DNA of 17,976 nucleotides, taken from contig JBEKHL010000034.1 of the NCBI GenBank assembly GCA_050012295.1, positions 1-17,976 on the forward strand. Reading direction: 5' to 3'. The stretch is from UBA6186 sp050012295 (lineage in GTDB: Bacteria; Pseudomonadota; Gammaproteobacteria; UBA6186; Azoamicaceae). A program made the position numbers and the translations under genes. Within the stretch, counting starts at the first letter, position 1. Every line of letters starts with the position of its first letter. Below the pieces are notes generated by a model. That model did not search any database and was not told the origin of the DNA. It saw only the letters and a program-made list of their open reading frames with translations. Below, piece by piece: positions 1 through 7,090 of this stretch.

Positions 1-2
1 TT

Positions 3-593
3 TTAATAATACTTGCTTCTTTAATATGGGTTCCTATCGGGGTTTGGATTGGATTAAACAAAAAAGCTAGCTTAATACTACAGCCAATAATTCAATTTTT
101 AGCAGCATTTCCGGCTAATTTTTTATATCCAATAGTCATAATTTTAATAATGAAATACTCCCTTAATAAAAATATTTATACTGCCCCGTTAATGATCCTA
201 GGTACTCAATGGTATATTTTGTTTAACGTAATAGCAGCCATGAATGCCATTCCTAAAGAGATTTTTTTGACCACTCAAATGTTAAGATTAAAAGGCATAT
301 TATGGTGGAAAAAAGTAATACTGCCAGCTATATTCCCTTTTTATGTAACTGGCGCAATGACTGCTGCTGGTGGTTGTTGGAATGCTAGCATTGTTGCAGA
401 ATTTGTTAAATGGGGAGACAATACTATAACTTCGTTAGGGTTAGGATCTTACATAACCGAACAAACTAATAGTGGGGATTTTCGCCGATTAGCCCTAGGT
501 ATTTGTATAATGTGTATATATGTAATGTTGTTTAATAAATTAGTATGGAGAAAATTATATCAACTAGCTAGTTCTAGGTTTAATTTTAATTAA
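3..593 (+). CDS. ABC transporter permease, NitT/TauT type, C-terminal part (5' end outside window)
   Basis: The reading frame is open from the window edge (base 3) to TAA at 591-593, giving about 196 residues, so the start lies upstream. It is a hydrophobic protein with several membrane segments. The part beginning ILASLIWVPIGVWIGL and continuing QPIIQFLAAFPANFLYP fits the binding-protein-dependent permease fold (BPD_transp_1). The cytoplasmic coupling (EAA) loop is visible as QMLRLKGILWWKKVILPAIFPF, where the conserved EAA-G pattern is degenerate but the ILPA turn is kept. The end, TAAGGCWNASIVAEFVKWGD, is typical of the nitrate/sulfonate/taurine group. The ATPase gene starts 4 nt after the stop, so the two are one transcription unit. 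In this subgroup the permease often has two fused permease domains; only the last is in the window. Substrate is unknown. An internal ATG at 150 is not the start, because the domain runs through it. Confidence 0.88.
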   Translation, partial: LIILASLIWVPIGVWIGLNKKASLILQPIIQFLAAFPANFLYPIVIILIMKYSLNKNIYTAPLMILGTQWYILFNVIAAMNAIPKEIFLTTQMLRLKGILWWKKVILPAIFPFYVTGAMTAAGGCWNASIVAEFVKWGDNTITSLGLGSYITEQTNSGDFRRLALGICIMCIYVMLFNKLVWRKLYQLASSRFNFN

Positions 594-597
594 CATT

Positions 598-1911
598 ATG
601 ATAAATAATATATTATTACATGCTAACAATATAACTAAGTATTTTACTAGTGCTGAACAAAAACAACTATTAGTACTAGATTCTATTGATTTTAAATTAT
701 TTTCTGGCGAAATTGTTGCAGTTTTAGGAAAATCTGGTTCTGGAAAGTCTACTTTTTTACGTATCATTACTGGCTTAATACAACCAGATCAAGGTTCTGT
801 ATCTTATAAAGGTCAAATAATTACTAAACCTATGAAAGGGATCGCTATGGTTTTTCAAAATTTTGCCCTTATGCCATGGCTTACGGTACTAGAAAATGTT
901 GAACTTGGCTTAGAAGCAATTGGAGTCCCCAAAAAAATTAGAAGACAACGTTCGCTAAAAGCTATAGATACTATTGGTTTAGATGGTTTTGAATCTGCCT
1001 ACCCAAAAGAATTATCTGGTGGCATGAAACAACGCGTTGGATTTGCTAGAGCACTAGTTATTGAACCAGAATTATTAATTATGGACGAACCATTCTCTGC
1101 GCTAGATATATTAACATCAGATAACTTAAGAAGCGATTTACTAGACTTATGGCAAGATCAAGTTACCAATATTAAAGGCATGGTTTGTGTAACTCACGAT
1201 ATTGAAGAAGCCTTATTAATGGCTAACAGAATAATTATTTTTTCTAACGATCCAGGTAAAATTCAAGCAGATATTTCTGTTAATCTTAAATACCCAAGAA
1301 ATCCAAAATCTGTAAAATTTCAAAATTTACGAGATCAAATCTATACCATAATGACTACCAGCAACCGAATTAGTATAGAAAAAGTTAAAAATAAACAAAT
1401 TATTAACAAAGCCTTACCAGAATTTAGCTATAGAATTCCAGAAGTTGATATTTCTGAATTAACTGGGTTCTTAGAGGTAGCTCCAGAACACGAAGATGAA
1501 GGTAAAATTAACTTACCAGCCTTAGCTGAATCGTTACACTTAGATGTAAATAATTTATTTCCAATTACCGAAGTACTAGATATGCTACGTTTTGTAAAAA
1601 TTGTTGATGGCGAATTAAAACTTACCGAACGTGGCAAAGAATTTGTTGAAGTCGATCTACTAGAAAGAAAACAAATTTTTGCAGAGCACCTATTAAAATA
1701 TTTACCAATCGCCAATAAAATTAAAGAAACTCTAGATCAAAACGTCGATCATAAAGTACTTAAAGAACTATTTTTAGAAGAACTACAAATTAATTTTAGT
1801 AAAGAAGAATCCGAAAAAATATTACGTACTGTAATTAGTTGGGGAAGATATGCAGAAATATTCTCTTACGACTACGATTCTGGCGAATTAAGCTTAGAAA
1901 ATCCCCAATAA
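598..1911 (+). CDS. ABC transporter ATP-binding protein, NitT/TauT type, with C-terminal AAA-associated domain
   Basis: A 437-residue ATPase that would power the upstream permease on the inner face of the cytoplasmic membrane. Visible motifs: Walker A GKSGSGKST at 44-52, Q-loop Q87 in VFQNFALMPW, signature LSGGMKQR at 139-146, Walker B LLIMDEP at 159-165, D-loop SALD, and switch H200 in VCVTHD. The MPWLTVLENV segment after the Q-loop is characteristic of the nitrate/sulfonate/taurine importers. Ordinary members end near residue 260. Here about 150 further residues (roughly 284-425, from PEVDISELTGFLEV through TERGKEFVEVD to ISWGRYAEIFSYD) match the pattern of the AAA-associated C-terminal domain (PF09821 type), which looks like a winged-helix regulatory domain. 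ATG is 4 nt after the permease stop, so translation is probably coupled. No substrate-binding protein gene is visible, so the substrate cannot be named. Confidence 0.92.
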   Translation: MINNILLHANNITKYFTSAEQKQLLVLDSIDFKLFSGEIVAVLGKSGSGKSTFLRIITGLIQPDQGSVSYKGQIITKPMKGIAMVFQNFALMPWLTVLENVELGLEAIGVPKKIRRQRSLKAIDTIGLDGFESAYPKELSGGMKQRVGFARALVIEPELLIMDEPFSALDILTSDNLRSDLLDLWQDQVTNIKGMVCVTHDIEEALLMANRIIIFSNDPGKIQADISVNLKYPRNPKSVKFQNLRDQIYTIMTTSNRISIEKVKNKQIINKALPEFSYRIPEVDISELTGFLEVAPEHEDEGKINLPALAESLHLDVNNLFPITEVLDMLRFVKIVDGELKLTERGKEFVEVDLLERKQIFAEHLLKYLPIANKIKETLDQNVDHKVLKELFLEELQINFSKEESEKILRTVISWGRYAEIFSYDYDSGELSLENPQ

Positions 1912-1946
1912 GGTGGTAATTCTTTATAAAAAAACTATGATTTCTA

Positions 1947-3731
1947 TTAATATGCAAGTTCAAAATTATCACCTTTAAAAGCTATGCCCAACTTTAATAT
2001 TTGATAACCTTGTTCTTGATATTTTTTACCATACTGATTCCTATCAATTTGTGCTAATGCTACATCCCTGGCTAATTTTTTTAAATCTTCATTTTCCCTA
2101 AATGAAACCTTTATTTCACCAACTATACATAATTTTTGCTTATGGTTCACTACTAGTAAATCAGGCCTAGTTTTACCAATGCTTACATCTTCTATTTCAG
2201 CAAATACTTCATATTCAGAATTACCAACTAGATTAATGCATTTCAGTTCGGTCATAATTAAAAACTGGTATACAAATTCTTTAGCTTTTTCTACAGCTAG
2301 AACGTTAGCAGCTCTCCCTCCACCACTAAAGATCCTGGCACTATAAGCTGGATCCTCAAAAATTTCTTTTAAAGCTTCCTCAAATTTAGCAAAATCACCT
2401 ATTAATAAACTATTTGCTATTTTACTTAAAAATGGTTGAGATATAAACCAACTGTTAACATATTTTTTTATTAACAATGTGATCTCTTGATTTGGTAAAC
2501 GCACATGATATTTATCACTAGATTTTACTAATGTTAAATAACCAGTATGGATCAATAAACTCCACAACATTTGTGGTTGACTGTTCAAATCATCAAAAGA
2601 TACATACTTTTCTAATTCTTCCGGTAAACTAGCTTCCTTATATTTAATTAGATCTCTAATTTTTTGCTTATCTTCTCGCGAAGATTTATTGATTAATAAA
2701 TCTTTGATCATTTTAGGATTAGCAGAATTTACCCAATACGGCTCTAAATCCCCATTATGAGCAATACATTGCATAATTGACCATGGATTATAAATAAAAT
2801 TATTTCCTATTACATATCCATTATACCAATTTTTGATTTCTTTTTTATTTATGATCCCTGCTTTATCTAATAATTCATTTACCTCGGTTTCCGTAAAGCC
2901 ATAGTGTTCGCTAAATTTATAATCTAAGATCGTTTCTTCTATTGGATTATTTAACCCAGAAAATATGTTGGCTTTTGCAACCCTAAGAATCCCAGTTATT
3001 AAACCTTTTTCTAAATAATCTTCATTTTCTTTTAAACAAGAACCAAATAGTTTACTAAAAAAATTAGTAAGTTTTTTTAATGCTTTAGGTTTATCAAATA
3101 AATAATTTATAGCATTATCATATTCATCTATTAAAATAAACACCTTTTTACCGTGGTATATACACAATAATTTACTTAAAAACTTTAAAGAAGATTCGGT
3201 TTCACTAAGATCTTGTTGTTTATTTATAATTCGTTCAAATTGAGCAATATCTGCTTTATATAAACTTTCAGTCTCATAATTAAATTTAGGATCCATACAA
3301 CTGAGCGCTTGTAAAATATAACCATATTTTTTATATAATACTGAAATAAGATCTTTTATATTATTTTCTATGACTAAAAAATCATCACCACCTATATCTT
3401 TAAAATTAACTAAAATTACTGGATGAACCCCTTGATATTTTTTATAATTTGGATCATTTAAGTATTTATTTATTTTTAATTGTTCAAATAACCCAACAGT
3501 TGGTAGTCCTCCTATTTCTCTACTAAAAAAGTGTTGCAACATAGATAATGCAGAGCTTTTACCCCAACGTCTTGGACGCGTTATTAACACTACATCATTA
3601 CTATGATCTAAAAAATCTTTAATGAATAAGGTTTTATCTACAAACAACCTATTCAGATCAGCAGTTAAGCCATCACTGCTTACTAATTTTCTAAAATTAC
3701 TAGTTCCTACCTTAATCGGATGTTTTTTCAT
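1947..3731 (-). CDS. AAA-ATPase-like / PD-(D/E)XK nuclease superfamily protein
   Basis: About 594 residues with the two-domain layout of the AAA-ATPase_like plus PDDEXK_9 (DUF1703-type) proteins that are multiplied in intracellular bacteria. The N-terminal domain has VDKTLFIKDFL, then a P-loop RPRRWGKSS with GKS near residue 57, then Walker B VFILIDEYDNAI near 197-208. The middle contains NWYNGYVIG and NPWSIMQCI, typical of the family. The C-terminal nuclease-like domain shows TRPDLLVV (acidic D), then GEIKVSF (the E-x-K pair) and the helix ALAQIDRNQYGKKY. Catalytic residues look intact. Function is unproven; a role in mobile-element biology or defence is only suggested. Start choice: ATG at 3731 is preceded at 4 nt by AGGTC (complement of 3736-3740). 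A GTG 18 nt further upstream would add six residues but has no ribosome site. It converges with the ABC operon across a 35-nt gap that has no clear terminator. Confidence 0.88.
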   Translation of the reverse strand: MKKHPIKVGTSNFRKLVSSDGLTADLNRLFVDKTLFIKDFLDHSNDVVLITRPRRWGKSSALSMLQHFFSREIGGLPTVGLFEQLKINKYLNDPNYKKYQGVHPVILVNFKDIGGDDFLVIENNIKDLISVLYKKYGYILQALSCMDPKFNYETESLYKADIAQFERIINKQQDLSETESSLKFLSKLLCIYHGKKVFILIDEYDNAINYLFDKPKALKKLTNFFSKLFGSCLKENEDYLEKGLITGILRVAKANIFSGLNNPIEETILDYKFSEHYGFTETEVNELLDKAGIINKKEIKNWYNGYVIGNNFIYNPWSIMQCIAHNGDLEPYWVNSANPKMIKDLLINKSSREDKQKIRDLIKYKEASLPEELEKYVSFDDLNSQPQMLWSLLIHTGYLTLVKSSDKYHVRLPNQEITLLIKKYVNSWFISQPFLSKIANSLLIGDFAKFEEALKEIFEDPAYSARIFSGGGRAANVLAVEKAKEFVYQFLIMTELKCINLVGNSEYEVFAEIEDVSIGKTRPDLLVVNHKQKLCIVGEIKVSFRENEDLKKLARDVALAQIDRNQYGKKYQEQGYQILKLGIAFKGDNFELAY

Positions 3732-3887
3732 AATTGACCTGTAAATCACAATTAAATAATCAAATTTCTGCTTTTCTTAAAATAGCCGTCTTTAAATATT
3801 TTAACCTTTCATTTTCTATTCAACTCTCTATTTTATATTCCATGTCCAAAGGTTGCTTAAAACTTTTAATTTCTTCATATACAACCC

Positions 3888-3918
3888 ATGTAATTTAGTT
3901 TTAAGACAAAAATTACAT
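3888..3918 (+). repeat. 9-bp inverted repeat just upstream of a leader-like ORF
   Basis: ATGTAATTT (3888-3896) and AAATTACAT (3910-3918) are perfect inverted arms around a 13-nt loop. The right arm ends 2 nt before the AGGAGA ribosome-site sequence at 3921-3926. This 286-bp intergenic region separates the divergent nuclease and diiron-protein genes, so the dyad could be an operator or an mRNA hairpin. Its AT-richness makes chance occurrence a real alternative. Confidence 0.35.
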
Positions 3919-3931
3919 ATAGGAGATAGTC

Positions 3932-4000
3932 ATGTCGATAGAACATTTTATCATTATAGTTACAAAATTCGATACTATAATTAATACAAAACTATACTAA
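3932..4000 (+). CDS. Possible 22-aa leader ORF or relic start with strong ribosome site
   Basis: ATG at 3932 follows AGGAGA (3921-3926) at 5 nt, one of the best ribosome sites in the window. The frame, MSIEHFIIIVTKFDTI onward, runs 22 codons to TAA at 3998-4000, ending 35 nt before the GTG of the next gene. It could be a leader peptide of the diiron-protein operon, the remaining 5' end of a lost gene, or chance. Nothing in the peptide identifies a function. Confidence 0.3.
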   Translation: MSIEHFIIIVTKFDTIINTKLY

Positions 4001-4035
4001 ACAACTAAACACACTTATGACTTTAAGGAATATTT

Positions 4036-4797
4036 GTGCATAATGTTAAGTTATTTGAATCACGCGATCATTTATTTGTGTTTTTAAATGAAAGTACATC
4101 CACCACAGAAAGTGGGATCCATTCTAACCAATATTTAATAAAACATCGTAATAATTTTGTTTTATTAGATCCAGGTGGCTTTAATGTAATGCCTCATGTA
4201 TTAGCAGAGCTATTACGTTATACTACTTTAGATAAATTAACGGCTATTATTTTATCCCATCAAGATCCAGATGTTTTAGGTGGAATTGTTTCTTGGACAG
4301 CCTTAAGTTCTGCATCGGTATATCTTCCTGAAATTTGGAAACGTTTTATCCCACATTGTGGAATAACAACAGAAATAAATCGTTTTTATGGCGTGCCAGA
4401 TAAAGGAATGCTATATCCTATGGCTTCAAATTGTAAATTACAATTGATTCCAGCTCACTTTTTACACTCTGAAGGAAATATTAATGTCTATGATCCAGTT
4501 TCTAAAATACTATTTAGTGGAGATATTGGAGCCGCAACAACAATGATTGACGACAATCCATTTGTAGAAAATTTTAAGACTTATCTGCCACATATAGAAG
4601 GATTTCATCGACGTTACATGTGCTCTAATCGTGCAATACAGGCTTGGCTTAAACGTATTTCAAAATTGGAAATTAATATGATTGCACCTCAACACGGGCG
4701 AATATATAAAGGAAAAGTCTTACATCAATTTATAGATTGGATTAGCAAGCTACAGTGCGGGATAGATTTGTTTGATAAGAATGGATTTATTCGTTAG
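4036..4797 (+). CDS. MBL-fold metallo-hydrolase of the oxygen-binding diiron (flavodiiron-like) type
   Basis: A 253-residue metallo-beta-lactamase-fold protein. The metal ligands follow the flavodiiron-like scheme, not the zinc HxHxDH scheme: SHQDPDVLGG gives H75, D77 and D79; PAHFLHSEGN gives H141/H144; SGDIG gives D163; and APQHG gives H220. Such di-iron proteins bind or reduce O2, and some act as oxygen sensors. There is no flavodoxin domain after the MBL domain, so it is the short ODP form, not a full flavodiiron reductase. The start is GTG at 4036 with AAGGAA at 4025-4030, 5 nt away. A TTG-initiated GGDEF gene follows 11 nt after the stop, so the pair forms an operon, and oxygen-controlled cyclic-di-GMP synthesis is a reasonable inference for the ancestral unit. 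The ligand set looks complete, although its partner is broken. Confidence 0.85.
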   Translation: MHNVKLFESRDHLFVFLNESTSTTESGIHSNQYLIKHRNNFVLLDPGGFNVMPHVLAELLRYTTLDKLTAIILSHQDPDVLGGIVSWTALSSASVYLPEIWKRFIPHCGITTEINRFYGVPDKGMLYPMASNCKLQLIPAHFLHSEGNINVYDPVSKILFSGDIGAATTMIDDNPFVENFKTYLPHIEGFHRRYMCSNRAIQAWLKRISKLEINMIAPQHGRIYKGKVLHQFIDWISKLQCGIDLFDKNGFIR

Positions 4798-4808
4798 GAA
4801 ATAATCAT

Positions 4809-5648
4809 TTGAATAATATAATAGAAAAAAACAATAATTTTTTTGAAATTATAGAAAAATTAAAGGTTGATTTTTTAAAACAATTAAGTATATTGCTAGA
4901 ACATCAGATTACTAGCAAAAACTTCGATAAAAATATTATTCTTTTGGAACAAAAAAAATCAGCCCAAATAAACGCCATTTTTAATACAATTCACAAACAA
5001 GGTAAAAAACGTCTTGATGGTATTAAAAGCAATATTGAGCATTTTAACAATATTAACCATTCATTAGATATTTTGCATGGGTTACAAGATAAAAATAGTT
5101 ATGACAATATCTTGCGGTTAAAAAATAATTTATTTAATTTAAATGATATATTTAATAAATTACTTTTGGAACATAATTTATTTGTAAAAAATGAACATTA
5201 CGCAACTCACGATGTTTTAACTGGGCTGTATAATCGACATTATTTTAATACTATAATTAATTATGAAATTAATCGCTCGCAAAAATACAAACGATATAAT
5301 AATAAATTTTCGATTTTAATGCTCGACCTAGATAATTTTAAAAAAATAAATGATTCTTATGGGCATCCTGCAGGTGATTTTATCTTAAAAAATATTGCAA
5401 CAATGCTCTTAAAATCAATACGTCATGCTGATTTGGCAACTAGGCTAGGTGGGGATGAATTTGCAGTTATTCTTATGGAAACAGACTTAAATCAAGCAGC
5501 TTGCGTAGCAGACAGAATTCGCAAAAAAATTCAAAAAACCAAGTTAAACGGTGTTGTACCGTGTTTATCTTTAGCTGGCATTTTCAGATCAGCGCCAATT
5601 GTTAATAAAAATAATGCAGTGTCTAATGCATTATGCTTACAAGCATAA
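4809..5648 (+). CDS. GGDEF (diguanylate cyclase-like) protein, C-terminally truncated
   Basis: TTG start at 4809, with TAGGAA (4795-4800, overlapping the upstream stop) 8 nt away. Residues 1-130 are a soluble helical, Lys/Asn-rich region with no membrane segment, probably the signal-input part. The GGDEF domain begins at THDVLTGLYNRHYF (about 133-146). It has the substrate/metal segment MLDLDNFKKIND with YGHPAGD, an inhibitory-site RxxD (R205-D208) exactly five residues before the signature, and GGDEF itself at 214-218. Genuine similarity stops near residue 246 (IQKTKL). The rest of the domain, where a V(T)VSIGVA strand and an ADKALYxAK helix should be, is missing. The last 31 or so residues are read from DNA that is the antisense of an ankyrin gene. 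About 50 domain residues are therefore lost and activity is doubtful. It could still dimerise or bind c-di-GMP, but it is best read as a gene broken at about 5546-5548. Confidence 0.8.
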   Translation: MNNIIEKNNNFFEIIEKLKVDFLKQLSILLEHQITSKNFDKNIILLEQKKSAQINAIFNTIHKQGKKRLDGIKSNIEHFNNINHSLDILHGLQDKNSYDNILRLKNNLFNLNDIFNKLLLEHNLFVKNEHYATHDVLTGLYNRHYFNTIINYEINRSQKYKRYNNKFSILMLDLDNFKKINDSYGHPAGDFILKNIATMLLKSIRHADLATRLGGDEFAVILMETDLNQAACVADRIRKKIQKTKLNGVVPCLSLAGIFRSAPIVNKNNAVSNALCLQA

Positions 5649-5818
5649 TGTAAAGCAGTAAAACCGTTTGTAAAAGGAGTATCGACATTAAAACCAGGAT
5701 GTTCTTGCAGCATCTTTACCATATCGGCAACTCTATTATTTTTAGCATGCGAGCAAAACATTTTAATTATTTGCTTTTCTTTTTCATCTTGTATCGAAAA
5801 CATGATTCCTAATGGCAT
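5546..5818 (-). pseudogene. Ankyrin-repeat protein gene, N-terminal fragment
   Basis: ATG at 5818 with AGAGG (complement of 5825-5829) 6 nt upstream starts MPLGIMFSIQDEKEKQII. After a helical region comes an ankyrin repeat, NGFTALHYACKHNALD then TALFLLTIGADL, and the opening of a second repeat, HGTTPF. The natural sequence ends at the TTT codon (complement of 5546-5548). The frame then runs a few codons into antisense of the GGDEF gene and stops at 5531. About 91 residues are original. An earlier in-frame start at 5854 would lie inside the -10 region proposed below and is less likely. The second repeat is completed by the other ankyrin fragment at 7592-7798 (see findings). Ankyrin proteins of intracellular bacteria are often host-directed effectors, but nothing here shows secretion. 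Confidence 0.75.
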
Positions 5819-5849
5819 AATATTCCTCTGTATTATATTTAAAAACATT

Positions 5850-5878
5850 ATCATAAAATACCATAGCGTTCAACTCAA
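5850..5878 (-). promoter_or_regulatory. Sigma-70-like promoter of the ankyrin fragment
   Basis: On the minus strand, TTGAGT (complement of 5873-5878), a 17-nt spacer and TATGAT (complement of 5850-5855) make a good promoter. The predicted start near 5843 leaves a leader of about 25 nt with the ribosome site before ATG 5818. Confidence 0.5.
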
Positions 5879-5897
5879 ATTGTTACGCAACAGAGTG
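5867..5897 (-). repeat. Insertion-sequence-end-like motif, copy 1 (minus orientation)
   Basis: Read on the minus strand this begins CACTCTGTTGCGTAACAATT. A related copy lies on the plus strand at 8840-8874 (CACTCTGTTGCATAAAGATT). The two share 14 of the first 15 bases, then an ATTT-rAr-GTT core and AACG. TGTTGCA-TAA tips resemble terminal repeats of several IS families, but no transposase is present and no family is claimed. The promoter of the ankyrin fragment overlaps it. Confidence 0.35.
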
Positions 5898-5995
5898 GCA
5901 TAAAATCGGATAGCTTTCATTTAATTTTACTCTTACAAAGATGCTATGTATAGTGTATTTACTACGAATGATGGTCAACTTTCAGCCTTCTTAAT

Positions 5996-6516
5996 AGTAG
6001 GGTCGAACAATGGCGCGGTTATCAACTGTTAGTTTTGATCCAGTTTCCATCGTCCGCCTCCTCAAACGCACCGTGCGGATTTACCGCAGTACGCTTTCTT
6101 GCCAACTTCTTGTTAAGGTTTATGTGGCCTATTCACCCATCAACTCCCTCGCTATTACACTTGTCGGTCGATACCACTATCCTTGTGGGATTATTAGGAT
6201 TATCCCGTGTTCAACTAATTGCTTTTATTACATGCCATGCTCTTCGACTCCGGAAGTGTAGATTTACTTCCCTATTCTTAGCAGAGTAAACCTATGTTGC
6301 CTTCGGTTTCTTGAATGACCTCGGCCACCTTCTCATATAAAATTAACGAAGCCAATCACTTCAGCCTTTCGGCTTACGGCCTGCAATATCTCTTGCCTAC
6401 GCTTAGACACATCTGTTACCAGCATGTATCTCAAGGCTAGATCCGCAATGCGCCAGGGTCGCGCTTTTGCTATAGCTCTTTCAGCCACTAGTAATTAGCC
6501 GCTTTGCACGGCGCAC
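5996..6516 (-). ncRNA. ORF-less group II intron (ribozyme) interrupting a small gene
   Basis: A GC-richer block of about 520 bp with no protein-coding logic reads as a group II intron on the minus strand. The 5' boundary is GTGCGCC (complement of 6510-6516), fitting the GUGYG rule and placed exactly where the ORF of the gene at 6517-6692 turns into unrelated residues. Interior segments such as CATAGGTTTACTCT, GGGAAGTAA and CCCACAAGGAT resemble domains I-III of bacterial introns as I remember them. Domain V lies at 6064-6096: a proximal helix beginning with the catalytic AGC triad (AGCGTAC with GTGCGTT), a 2-nt CG bulge, and a TGCGG/CCGCA tip with a TAAAT loop. A domain VI-like helix follows (GCGG/CCGC, AACTG/CAGTT). 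The 3' end is uncertain; it probably lies in CGACCCTAC near 5996-6004. No reverse transcriptase/maturase is encoded, so splicing or movement would need help from elsewhere. It may be a decayed copy. Confidence 0.72.
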
Positions 6517-6692
6517 TCAAAGATTTTTTTTAAATTATCATTATTAATAGTTGTTGGATGTTTTAATAAAATTTCAATTAATCCAATTAACACAGAAAGA
6601 TCCTTGCTTGCATTATACTCAGTTATTTTCGCGATAATTTCTTTGTCTGCAAGCAATTCTTCAGGTAACAATTCATTAAAATCCTTTAACAT
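6517..6692 (-). pseudogene. Small hypothetical gene, first exon, interrupted by the group II intron
   Basis: ATG at 6692 begins MLKDFNELLPEELLADKEII and the acidic, helical frame continues to NNDNLKKIF. The next codon (GA-G) crosses into the intron at 6516, where the frame reads a few intron residues to a stop at 6495. A purine-rich AAGGGA is present but about 14 nt from ATG, so the ribosome site is weak. The gene lies 47 nt beyond the antitoxin gene on the same strand and may belong to that transcript. If the intron ended after CCCTAC, splicing would give a short tail (GAT ATT AAG AAG GCT GAA AGT TGA), a protein of about 66 residues. I do not recognise the family. Confidence 0.5.
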
Positions 6693-6739
6693 AGCTAGTT
6701 TTTTCCCTTAATATTTATAAAATCTAAATGATTGACAAT

Positions 6740-7090
6740 TTATACACCACTAGAATTATGGTTAGATTTTTGTTCAACAATCCGTTGTCGTGGTTGTCCT
6801 CTTTTAGCTTTACTAATCATAATATCTATATTTAAATTAAGACGATTTAAAAAGTTAAATAGGCGTTCTACTTTGAATCTAGAATATTTGCCAAGTTTTA
6901 AATTTGAAATTTCAGGCTGATCAATACCAAGTACTTTGGCGGCTTGAGTTTGATTTAACTTATGAGTTTTAATAGCTTTAAAAACTTGCAAAGCTAATTG
7001 AGCTTTTAATTCTTCTAATTCTGGCTCAACAAAACCTAAATCTTTAAAAATGTTACCTGAGCTTTTTTCATAATTAATTTTTCTAGTCAT
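6740..7090 (-). CDS. XRE/HigA-type antitoxin with helix-turn-helix
   Basis: A 116-residue DNA-binding protein. The helix-turn-helix is LNQTQAAKVLGIDQPEISNL (about 45-64), preceded by LKAQLALQVFKAIKTHK, the typical layout of HTH_37-type antitoxins. It continues with FKVERLFNFLNRLNLNIDI and a basic tail (SKAKRGQPRQR) longer than in most relatives. ATG at 7090 overlaps the toxin gene by 8 bp and has AGGAG 7 nt upstream, inside the toxin gene. It would neutralise the toxin and, as in related modules, bind the operon promoter; the palindrome at 7441-7460 is a candidate site. Family assignment is firm; naming it HigA rather than RelB is by gene order (toxin first) and fold. Confidence 0.88.
   Translation of the reverse strand: MTRKINYEKSSGNIFKDLGFVEPELEELKAQLALQVFKAIKTHKLNQTQAAKVLGIDQPEISNLKLGKYSRFKVERLFNFLNRLNLNIDIMISKAKRGQPRQRIVEQKSNHNSSGV

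Noticed and set aside
564..767. Minus-strand 67-codon ORF
   Set aside because: Antisense shadow across the permease/ATPase junction.
1428..1715. Minus-strand 95-codon ORF
   Set aside because: Ser-rich antisense of the ATPase C-terminal domain.
6010..6289. Two overlapping plus-strand ORFs of 83-84 codons
   Set aside because: They lie antisense to the group II intron, have no ribosome site and read as Ser/Cys/Pro-rich translation of structured RNA.
6732..6920. Plus-strand 62-codon ORF
   Set aside because: Antisense of the antitoxin gene, whose domain is clear.
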